Below, piece after piece: positions 7,441 through 13,627 of a stretch of 13,627 nt of DNA (within the stretch, counting starts at the first letter, position 1; each line of letters begins with the position of its first letter). The stretch spans positions 1 to 13,627 of the forward strand of contig CANNJG010000033.1 in the NCBI GenBank assembly GCA_947504795.1, in the 5' to 3' direction. A program made the position numbers and the translations under genes. Source of the stretch: Legionellaceae bacterium (lineage in GTDB: Bacteria > Pseudomonadota > Gammaproteobacteria > Legionellales > Legionellaceae). Below the pieces are notes generated by a model. It saw only the letters and a program-made list of their open reading frames with translations, was not told the DNA's origin and ran no database searches.

Positions 7441-8046
7441 TTATTTCGCAACAACTACACGCGCCGGACGAATAAGCCTATCGTTGAGTTTATATCCTTT
7501 TTGAAACACCATTATAATCGAGGAGGAAGGTGCCTCTGCTTCTTGCATCGACATTGCCTCGTGTTCCTGAGGATTGAAGGGTTGCCCTAGAGGGTCTAAT
7601 TGTTCGACCTGAAATTTACTTAAAACACTCACAAACAATTTCATGGTTAAGGATAACCCTTCATGCATCGCATGATCGGCATGTTCATCCACCAATTGCA
7701 ACGCTTGTTCTAGGCTGTCCACAACGGGCAATACCCCATCTACAAAACGCTCCAAACTATATTTATGTGCCTGAGACACGTCGCGCTCAGCACGACGGCG
7801 TATATTTTCAACTTCCGCCATAGCACGGGTTGCTTTATCCCAATTCTCATGGGCTAATTGCTCGGCTTGAGTTAGTTTTTCTTCTAATGCCTCGTAAGAA
7901 AGATGTTCTAATTCTTCCGTAACACCCCCGGTACATTCACCCGCTTCCTCGTCCTCTAAAAGCGCATCGGCTTCTTCTTGTTCGGCGTCGAGGTGGGCAT
8001 GATCTTCTTGAAATTGTTGCCAATCTTTGGTCGATTTTTCACTCAT
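7441..8046 (-). CDS. grpE: Nucleotide exchange factor GrpE
   Basis: GrpE is a dimeric co-chaperone that opens the DnaK nucleotide-binding domain and releases ADP. The first 50 or so residues are strongly acidic and probably disordered. A long helix follows from about 50 to 110, carrying the family pattern AEVENIRRRAERD and VLPVVDSLEQAL. The beta-rich C-terminal head contains FNPQEHEAMSM and ends GYKLNDRLIRPARVVVAK, which contacts DnaK in characterised homologues. Length (201) is normal. An AGGAG site (8054-8058) lies 7 bases before the ATG. It is first in the chaperone transcript from the promoter at 8077-8106, with 84 bp to dnaK. Confidence 0.97.
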   Translation of the reverse strand: MSEKSTKDWQQFQEDHAHLDAEQEEADALLEDEEAGECTGGVTEELEHLSYEALEEKLTQAEQLAHENWDKATRAMAEVENIRRRAERDVSQAHKYSLERFVDGVLPVVDSLEQALQLVDEHADHAMHEGLSLTMKLFVSVLSKFQVEQLDPLGQPFNPQEHEAMSMQEAEAPSSSIIMVFQKGYKLNDRLIRPARVVVAK

Positions 8047-8076
8047 GAATATACTCCTGCAATAACGTTAAACGAC

Positions 8077-8106
8077 TATATGGGGACGGAACAATAAAAT
8101 CTCAAG
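8077..8106 (-). promoter_or_regulatory. Heat-shock (sigma-32) promoter of grpE
   Basis: On the minus strand CTTGAGA (8100-8106) and CCCCATATA (8077-8085) are 14 bp apart, matching the sigma-32 consensus CTTGAAA and CCCCATNTA closely. Transcription should start near 8070, about 24 bases before the grpE ATG. It separates the heat-shock genes from the hydrolase gene upstream. Confidence 0.88.
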
Positions 8107-8140
8107 TGTTTGGACCTACCTGCCAGGCAAAAACTGAAAA

Positions 8141-9118
8141 CTATACGCCACGGTGTCCGTTAAAATAAGCAGGAATCCGCTGATCCAACCAGTAAACAGG
8201 CCTTCCAGGAATACTACCACTCACAAAACCAAGATGCCCGCCATGAGGACTTAACTCTAAGGTCACATGCGGAGATAATTCACTATCATTTGGAATAACC
8301 GCTTGTGTCATCATGGGATCATCCGCAGCATGAATGATGAGAGTTGGCGTAGCAATCTTAGTTAAATAAGATTTAGCACTCGACTCATGGTAATAGGCAT
8401 GCGCATTCGCAAAGCCATGCAGAGGGGCACTAATCGTATCATCAAACGTCCAAAAACAATGTGCAGACTCTAACGCTTCGAGTAAAGATGCATATTGTGG
8501 CTCTCCCCTCATTTTAGGGCGTAACATGCTCCGTAATTGTCGCAAAAAGTAGGCTTGATATATTCGAGAAAACCCTTGATTCAAGCGATCGGCAGCGATG
8601 TTCAGCGCTAAAGGTGCAGACACACTGACAGCAGCGTGCACCCAATTTTGCTGTCCCTGCTCACCTAACCATTTAAGAATGACATTAGCGCCCAGTGAAA
8701 AGCCTAGTAACCATTTTTTGGTGCGAGGTTCACGTTCGGCTAGCGTTTGTAAAACATAATGCAAATCCTTAGTATCGCCGGCATGATAAGCACGCAGTAA
8801 GCGATTGGGAATACCACTGGCACCGCGAAAATGCATCACCACCGAACGCCAACCTAGACGTTGATATTGGCGCATTTGCGCAGCAATGTAAGGTGAACGA
8901 TAATTGCCCGCCAAACCATGGAGTATCACGACCAAGGGGGCGTCAGCTTCAAGGTGCTTATCAGCCCATGCTAAATCCACAAAATCACCATCGGGTAATT
9001 CTAAGCGCTCCATACGATTGACAGGACTCGCCACTTGACGCACCCCACCGCCTACTAATGTTTGTATATGCGCGCCCCTCAGCCACCAAGCTGGCTTAAA
9101 CGTGCTCTGCGTAATCAT
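8141..9118 (-). CDS. yheT: YheT-family alpha/beta hydrolase
   Basis: A 325-residue alpha/beta hydrolase of the YheT/UPF0017 type, an esterase-like family whose natural substrate is poorly known. The catalytic triad is visible: nucleophile Ser141 in GFSLGAN, Asp266 or 267 in HAADDPMM, and His295 in SPHGGHLGF. The oxyanion-hole region HGLAGNYRSPY is at 67-77, and the family signature HFRGASG is at 96-102. There is no signal peptide. It starts inside the hemE stop (ATGA, 4-bp overlap), so it is translationally coupled to hemE, an association I read as convenience of transcription rather than a haem role. A 94-bp gap with a heat-shock promoter separates it from grpE. Confidence 0.88.
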   Translation of the reverse strand: MITQSTFKPAWWLRGAHIQTLVGGGVRQVASPVNRMERLELPDGDFVDLAWADKHLEADAPLVVILHGLAGNYRSPYIAAQMRQYQRLGWRSVVMHFRGASGIPNRLLRAYHAGDTKDLHYVLQTLAEREPRTKKWLLGFSLGANVILKWLGEQGQQNWVHAAVSVSAPLALNIAADRLNQGFSRIYQAYFLRQLRSMLRPKMRGEPQYASLLEALESAHCFWTFDDTISAPLHGFANAHAYYHESSAKSYLTKIATPTLIIHAADDPMMTQAVIPNDSELSPHVTLELSPHGGHLGFVSGSIPGRPVYWLDQRIPAYFNGHRGV

Positions 9119-10167
9119 CCGTTTTCCTCACTAAATTCATGAACGGCATCAATCATCGCTTGCACATTATCTACCGGCACCTCAGGGGTAATCCCATGAC
9201 CTAAATTAAAGATAAGACCCGACCCAGACCCAAATTCTGTTAACACGCGATACACTTCACGCCGAATACATGTGGGTGAGGTTAACAAGACAGTCGGATC
9301 TAAATTGCCTTGCAATGCAACGCGGTGTCCCACTTGTTGACGCGCTCGCCCAAGATCACAAGTCCAATCTAACCCAATTGCTTGGCAACCACTATCTGCC
9401 ATGGTGGACAACCACTGCCCACCGCCTTTGGTAAACAGTATGATGGGCACATCTGGGTAATGCAATTGCACGCGTTGTACAATCGTTGTCATATAGGCTA
9501 AAGAAAACTGTTGATAATGGTGGGTGGATAAGAGCCCACCCCACGTATCAAAAATCATCAAAGCCGACACCCCTGCCTTGACTTGGGATAATAAATAATC
9601 GGTAACTGCCTCGGTTAATTGCGTGAGTAAGCGCTGCATCAACCCTGGAGACTCGTACATCAAGCATAAAGCACGTTTAAAATCACGACTTGAACCGCCT
9701 TCAATCATATAGCAGGCTAGGGTCCAAGGGCTTCCAGCAAACCCAATCAAAGGCATGTTTGCTGGCAATGATTGGCGAATTAAGCGCACGGCATCCATCA
9801 CATAACTCAAATCGTCTTCCGCGACCGGCACACGCAACGCATCAATACTGGCTGCATCTCGAAGAGGATGGGCAAAACAAGGCCCCTCTCCTTCAACAAA
9901 GGATAATCCCAAACCCATTGCATCCGGAATGGTTAAAATATCAGAAAATAAGATCGCAGCATCTAAATCGTAGCGGCGCAATGGCTGCAATGTCACTTCA
10001 CAGGCCCATTCTTTGGTTTTACATAACGACAAAAAATCACCCGCCTTGGCGCGTGTTTGCCGATATTCGGGCAAGTAGCGTCCAGCTTGGCGCATCAGCC
10101 ATACAGGCGGACGCCCTACCGGCTGACCGCGGAGCGCACGGAGCAATAAACTATCGTTTAGATCCAT
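9115..10167 (-). CDS. hemE: Uroporphyrinogen decarboxylase
   Basis: HemE removes four carboxyl groups from uroporphyrinogen III to give coproporphyrinogen III in haem synthesis, without a cofactor. Counting from the ATG at 10167, the protein has 350 residues, the usual length. It shows PVWLMRQAGRYLPEYR at 21-36 (substrate-binding arginines), FSDILTIPDAMGLGL at 74-88 containing the catalytic Asp76, and the late motif NLGHGITPEVP. An in-frame ATG at 10221 would add 18 residues not shared with HemE. I reject it because a perfect extended -10 promoter lies between the two starts. No clear ribosome-binding site precedes 10167, and a 9-residue out-of-frame frame (10151-10180) overlaps the start. 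The gene overlaps the yheT-like gene by 4 bp and diverges from folB. Confidence 0.95.
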   Translation of the reverse strand: MDLNDSLLLRALRGQPVGRPPVWLMRQAGRYLPEYRQTRAKAGDFLSLCKTKEWACEVTLQPLRRYDLDAAILFSDILTIPDAMGLGLSFVEGEGPCFAHPLRDAASIDALRVPVAEDDLSYVMDAVRLIRQSLPANMPLIGFAGSPWTLACYMIEGGSSRDFKRALCLMYESPGLMQRLLTQLTEAVTDYLLSQVKAGVSALMIFDTWGGLLSTHHYQQFSLAYMTTIVQRVQLHYPDVPIILFTKGGGQWLSTMADSGCQAIGLDWTCDLGRARQQVGHRVALQGNLDPTVLLTSPTCIRREVYRVLTEFGSGSGLIFNLGHGITPEVPVDNVQAMIDAVHEFSEENG

Positions 10168-10191
10168 GATCGATTCGCATAAAAAGAGAAA

Positions 10192-10200
10192 ATTATACCA
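10192..10200 (-). promoter_or_regulatory. Extended -10 promoter of hemE
   Basis: The minus strand reads TGGTATAAT, a perfect TATAAT (10192-10197) with the upstream TG of an extended -10. No good -35 is visible at the expected distance, which extended -10 promoters can tolerate. Transcription would begin about 18 bases before the ATG at 10167, and this supports that start over the one at 10221. Confidence 0.6.
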
Positions 10201-10409
10201 TGCACCGATAGATTCATCCATCGAGTTTATTTTTTGACGAATCTAAAGCCAAGGGGATCCTCGCATCAACCCTCATCTAAGAAAAAGCAGTTGTCATCCA
10301 TCCGATGTTGTAGCATGATCCCTTTTAGCTTTCGCCATTGCCAACTCGTTTTATGTTTTTTGTTGGGGGCTTACCGCACTATTCTCGGAATTTTATAGGA
10401 TGAATTCCG

Positions 10410-10787
10410 TTGCGCTACTTACATAAACTGGAGAGTAAAATCGATACACTGTACATTGGCGATCTTAAAATTTCCACGCACATTGGTGTTCACGCCTGGG
10501 AACAGCAGATTCTGCAACCCTTACTGTTAGATCTCATTATTCCAATTGATATTCAACACTGCCAAGATAATCTGGAGCATACGCTTGATTACGCGACACT
10601 TTGTCAACACGTCACTGAGTTCGTGGCGTCCCGATCATTTCAGTTGATAGAAACCGTTGCAGTAGAAGTAAGTGCCTTTATTAAAGCAACATTCCCTGTG
10701 AAAAACGTCACGGTGAAGGTCAACAAACCCAACGCGGTAGCCAATGCACGATTGGTGCAAATTATATCGAACAGTAACCCGTCATAA
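10410..10787 (+). CDS. folB: Dihydroneopterin aldolase
   Basis: FolB converts 7,8-dihydroneopterin to 6-hydroxymethyl-7,8-dihydropterin and glycolaldehyde in folate synthesis, as a cytosolic octamer. The IGVHAWEQ motif near the start (Glu31), Tyr61 in LDYATL, Glu81 in LIETVAVEV and Lys106 in VNKPNAV match conserved active-site positions. With the TTG at 10410 the protein has 125 residues and an AGGA site (10397-10400) 9 bases upstream. However, the first ten residues have no counterpart in typical FolB. Residue 11, an ATC codon at 10440, aligns with the usual initiator Met and has GGAG (10430-10433) 6 bases before it. The start is therefore uncertain. This is the only plus-strand gene. The 188 bp to its left (10222-10409) show no convincing folB promoter, and its 3' end overlaps the ATPase gene by 26 bp. 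Confidence 0.9.
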   Translation: MRYLHKLESKIDTLYIGDLKISTHIGVHAWEQQILQPLLLDLIIPIDIQHCQDNLEHTLDYATLCQHVTEFVASRSFQLIETVAVEVSAFIKATFPVKNVTVKVNKPNAVANARLVQIISNSNPS

Positions 10788-13368
10788 CCCCAGGATCTTG
10801 CACCACTGGGGGTGTTGATTCAGGAAATAATCCCGCTCGTTTTAAGATTTGCGCACTGCGCAAGGGTTGCTGGGATAAGCGATACGCATTAACCATGATC
10901 AAACAAATTTGAAGAACCATCAACCCCGCTCCCACCCCAGGATGCAGAACAATACCGAACCCCAACAATAATATGCTGGATAACGATACCGCAACTACAT
11001 TGTAAATCAAACTCAACCAAATATTTTGGTACACCGAGTACATAGCACAATCTGCAATCTCTTTTGCCTTCAAAACCGACATGACTCCCCGTCCATGCAA
11101 AATGCGGATATGCGCTTTAGGTTGAAAATTATCCTGACCTTCAGGATAGCTCATTACCATGCTAACCTCTGCAGCCCGCAGCGCTGATGTATCGTTAATG
11201 CCATCGCCTACCATCAATACTCTGTGCTTTTGTGTTTGTAGCTGCTGAATCAAACCACGTTTAGAGTCTTTAAACTGATCCGCTGAACCCGATAACTCCG
11301 CATGCATATCACCTGGGCTTAACTGCAGATCGCGTTGATACAATGAAGCTATGGCGTGATCTGTCCCCGTCGCTACTTTTTTTTGTTTAAACCCAAATGC
11401 TGCGCTTGCATTGATCGCAAGCGCAGCATCTGGGCGCAATGGGTCACAAACCTTAATAGTGGCCAATGGCTTTGAACCACGCTCTTTCATCAGATAAACA
11501 GCGCCCGGTAATAAAGAAATATCAAAACGCGCCATCAGTTTACAATTTCCCAAATAATAACGTTCTCCGTTTATCCGCGCACTAACCCCTTCGTCGTAAG
11601 TTGTTTCTTCGCTGACATCGCATGCGAAGGAGGCAGTTTCCAAACAATAATCACCGCGAATCTTTGCATAGATCGCTTTCCCAACAAAATGCGAAGAACC
11701 CCGCTCTAATAGGGCCAGATAGGTGTTGATTTCCTGAGAATTGGGCGGATCAATAGCTACAACCACATCCCCCCCGGTGAGTGTCTTATGCAAATCACAC
11801 ACCAACGTATCGACCTCATGCAGTATTTCAATGGCCGCAGAATCATTGAACATAATCCCTTCTGATTGTGCCCTATTTCTCGCAAACTCCATCACTAAAG
11901 GGATAATCAATCCAAAGGTACAAGGACACGCTGAAACTAAAATTGTAATCGCACACTGCACAGCAATCATGGCTGAAAAAAAACAAGAAATTACAAGCCC
12001 TGTGCCTATCGCAATAATAATCATCCAGGGAACAAAGGTTTGCAAGATTTCCTCAGAACGATCCTGCAATGGGGTGCTCGTCAAGGCAGCCTCTGCCGAT
12101 TCTTCATCCACTTTCTGGAGAAAAGAGCTGGTTTGAGTCAGCCCTAGTTCTTCAGCACGTTGTGCAAGACCACGCAGGAGCTGCTGGCGTGCGGCCCATT
12201 CTAAGTGATGTGTACTATTATGGTGCAACGCGACAAAGAGCGTTGCGGTATAATCATGTCCATGCACATCCGTCAGATCCTGGCTCGATAACGTTAGTGT
12301 CATCTGGGCACTATCTTTATCCGAATAACCTGTGACTTTTATTTGAGCCTCTTCCACATAGACATGCAGTTGCTCAAAAAAATCTCCGGGTTGTTGAGGC
12401 ACACCAAACACGATACGCTTTCCAAAGCCCACACGCATCAAACACGCTGTGTTCGCAACCATTCCGGCTAACACCGGCGCATCGCGTGCACAACGCTTCG
12501 GGTGGGTTGTTCCCTGAGGGATAGACACATCCAGCTCATAATCACCCCATGTAGACTCCGGAGGAGGTGGTAATAACCATCCATCCATTGGGATCATGTC
12601 TCCGGCTGATAGGCGCAAGATATCCCCCGGCTGTAATGTTTTATAGGTGACGTTTTTATACCCTCGACCCACAGATTTTTTAAATGCTTTATCAGACACC
12701 AAACTCTGGTAATGTGCCTGGGTGGCAAGCGTTGTATTCATGGTATCTTTGATGGCTATCCCTAAATGTCGGAACCCAAAAATCAACAAGCCCACGTCAA
12801 ACATCATGGGTAATCCAGGCATAAACAAAGCAGCAATCGACACCCCAAGAGCGGTCAGCGTACTCAAGGCAAATAAGCTATCCATCCCAGGTTTTAATTG
12901 ATAAAAATCCGTCTTCGCTTTGCGCAGTGATTCGATGCCTAGCACCAACGTGAGTATCACCGAGCACACTGCAATCACCCAAGTAATTGGAACCGACAAG
13001 GTGCCGCACACCAACGAAAGGATTAACAAAAAAACACCCGGCACCAGACCTAACCCCGCATATAACCATCGCCAAAAAACATTCACAGGAGAGGGGGGGG
13101 GGATCAATGCTGTCGATATTTGTTTCTGAGTGATCGCATAAACCTTAGAATCTTTGAGCGCGTTAACCAAATAATCCTGCACGCTGGCTTCTAGTGCCCT
13201 ATCATCTTCCTCTATATGAACAATGAGTTTTTTATAATTGGGGGAAAGCGCAACATGAGTGATCGTAAACCCACGGCCCGTTGCTTTGTTAACGTCTATC
13301 CATGTTTCTATGTTGGCTTTACAACAAGGCCCGCACGTTCCAGTCACAACAAAAACAAAACGCGCCAT
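10762..13368 (-). CDS. Divergent HMA-domain P-type ATPase-like protein, catalytic motifs altered
   Basis: The 868-residue protein has the architecture of a P1B heavy-metal transporter. An N-terminal HMA-like domain (1-80) has Cys12, Cys15 and Cys16 in TCGPCC. Four hydrophobic segments follow (about 98-215), then an actuator domain (about 240-315), the CPC membrane motif (Cys481-Pro-Cys483), a phosphorylation/nucleotide domain, and two final helices (about 778-828). GDGIND (721-726) and the Asp525 position are kept. Key motifs differ: DKTGT is DLHKT (525-529), TGES is QGTT (285-288), HP is HF (560-561), and TGDN is TGTD (667-670). About 90 extra residues lie between the actuator domain and the CPC helix. 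By family knowledge these losses should cripple phosphoryl transfer, so it may be a pseudoenzyme or an unusual transporter, probably of copper-like ions. It follows the SPOR-domain gene by 45 bp. Ten C residues in a row fall near codon 90. Confidence 0.85.
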   Translation of the reverse strand: MARFVFVVTGTCGPCCKANIETWIDVNKATGRGFTITHVALSPNYKKLIVHIEEDDRALEASVQDYLVNALKDSKVYAITQKQISTALIPPPSPVNVFWRWLYAGLGLVPGVFLLILSLVCGTLSVPITWVIAVCSVILTLVLGIESLRKAKTDFYQLKPGMDSLFALSTLTALGVSIAALFMPGLPMMFDVGLLIFGFRHLGIAIKDTMNTTLATQAHYQSLVSDKAFKKSVGRGYKNVTYKTLQPGDILRLSAGDMIPMDGWLLPPPPESTWGDYELDVSIPQGTTHPKRCARDAPVLAGMVANTACLMRVGFGKRIVFGVPQQPGDFFEQLHVYVEEAQIKVTGYSDKDSAQMTLTLSSQDLTDVHGHDYTATLFVALHHNSTHHLEWAARQQLLRGLAQRAEELGLTQTSSFLQKVDEESAEAALTSTPLQDRSEEILQTFVPWMIIIAIGTGLVISCFFSAMIAVQCAITILVSACPCTFGLIIPLVMEFARNRAQSEGIMFNDSAAIEILHEVDTLVCDLHKTLTGGDVVVAIDPPNSQEINTYLALLERGSSHFVGKAIYAKIRGDYCLETASFACDVSEETTYDEGVSARINGERYYLGNCKLMARFDISLLPGAVYLMKERGSKPLATIKVCDPLRPDAALAINASAAFGFKQKKVATGTDHAIASLYQRDLQLSPGDMHAELSGSADQFKDSKRGLIQQLQTQKHRVLMVGDGINDTSALRAAEVSMVMSYPEGQDNFQPKAHIRILHGRGVMSVLKAKEIADCAMYSVYQNIWLSLIYNVVAVSLSSILLLGFGIVLHPGVGAGLMVLQICLIMVNAYRLSQQPLRSAQILKRAGLFPESTPPVVQDPGVMTGYCSI
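13093..13102. repeat. Ten-base G/C homopolymer inside the ATPase-like gene
   Basis: Ten G residues on the plus strand read as ten C residues in the gene and encode the Pro run in ALIPPPSP (residues 88-94), in the linker between the HMA-like domain and the first membrane segment. A slip of one base would truncate the protein shortly after the metal-binding domain. It is either a candidate phase-variable tract or a place where sequencing errors are likely. Confidence 0.8.
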
Positions 13369-13413
13369 GTTAAATGATACCTTTTAAAACGAGGCGAAAA
13401 CGGTATAAGTCTT

Positions 13414-13627
13414 CTACCCCACTCGTCTAATCATCCCGTTGATATGTTCTCTTCGCGCAAAATCCTGTTGTGCTTGGCGTACTTGGCCCAAGGTTGAAAA
13501 CGGGCCTATCATCACTCGATACCAACGAATATCCTGCTGAGCGACTGATACTATCTCTACTCTAGACCCTTTCATCTCCATCTTAGTTTTCATGCGCTGA
13601 GCTTCTTGTAACGCACGAAATGACCCG
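13414..13627 (-). CDS. SPOR-domain protein, C-terminal part (5' end outside the window)
   Basis: Seventy codons and a TAG stop are visible. The rest lies to the right of the window. The sequence matches a SPOR domain, which binds glycan strands stripped of stem peptides at the division site: GSFRALQEAQRMK, then WYRVMIGPFSTLGQVRQA, then a basic end MIRRVG. The visible part is almost the entire domain and sits at the extreme C-terminus, as in FtsN, DedD and similar envelope proteins. FtsN is the obvious candidate but cannot be told from other SPOR proteins without the membrane and linker portion. It lies 45 bp upstream of the ATPase-like gene on the same strand, without a clear terminator between, so the two may share a transcript. 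Confidence 0.85.
   Translation of the reverse strand, partial: GSFRALQEAQRMKTKMEMKGSRVEIVSVAQQDIRWYRVMIGPFSTLGQVRQAQQDFARREHINGMIRRVG

Noticed and set aside
9690..10169. 159-residue plus-strand frame
   Set aside because: Antisense shadow of hemE, which carries clear family motifs over the same bases.
10168..10221. Longer hemE form starting at the ATG at 10221
   Set aside because: The extra 18 residues are not part of HemE, whose usual start matches 10167, and a perfect extended -10 promoter lies inside this stretch.
10788..10811. CCCCAG/CTGGGG hairpin after folB, considered as a terminator
   Set aside because: Only 6 bp of stem with a 12-base loop and no T-run. It lies within the ATPase coding sequence, so the call is too weak.

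Overview
The window reads as a chromosomal segment of a gammaproteobacterium. The proteins resemble gammaproteobacterial housekeeping enzymes, base composition is moderate and slightly AT-leaning, and the grpE-dnaK-dnaJ cluster followed by carA is a familiar gammaproteobacterial arrangement. The metK-ahcY pair close to dnaK-dnaJ recalls the Legionella/Coxiella side of the class. That placement is from memory and is only an inference. No tRNA, rRNA, CRISPR array or complete insertion sequence is visible.

Layout. Everything lies on the minus strand except folB. Positions 1-507 hold no intact gene. They contain a good-looking leftward sigma-70 promoter, short broken reading frames, and a long inverted repeat just after ahcY. 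From 508 to 5304 lie, in transcription order, dnaJ, carA, metK and ahcY, with overlaps of 8 bp (dnaJ/carA) and 13 bp (metK/ahcY) and a 36-bp gap (carA/metK). dnaK (5425-7356) and grpE (7441-8046) lie upstream, each with its own near-consensus heat-shock (sigma-32) promoter. A hairpin with a T-run, inside a larger palindromic element, separates dnaK from dnaJ. Further upstream, hemE overlaps a YheT-like hydrolase gene by 4 bp. folB (plus strand) diverges from hemE and converges on an 868-residue P-type ATPase-like gene, with their 3' ends overlapping by 26 bp. The window ends inside a SPOR-domain gene.

How the genes work together. GrpE, DnaK and DnaJ form the Hsp70 machine. The promoter and terminator layout suggests heat-induced grpE-dnaK with reduced read-through into dnaJ and the metabolic genes behind it. 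MetK makes S-adenosylmethionine and AhcY clears the S-adenosylhomocysteine left after methylation, so they form two steps of the methyl cycle. CarA is the glutaminase subunit of carbamoyl-phosphate synthase, but its partner carB is not beside it. HemE (haem) and FolB (folate) are separate cofactor genes.

The most unusual object is the P-type ATPase-like gene at 10762-13368. It keeps the CPC metal motif, the phosphorylatable Asp position and GDGIND. It has lost the canonical DKTGT sequence (now DLHKT), the TGES dephosphorylation loop (QGTT), the HP motif (HF) and TGDN (TGTD). It also carries about 90 extra residues after the actuator domain and a 10-base homopolymer near its 5' end. It looks like a pseudoenzyme or a strongly diverged transporter kept as a full-length reading frame.
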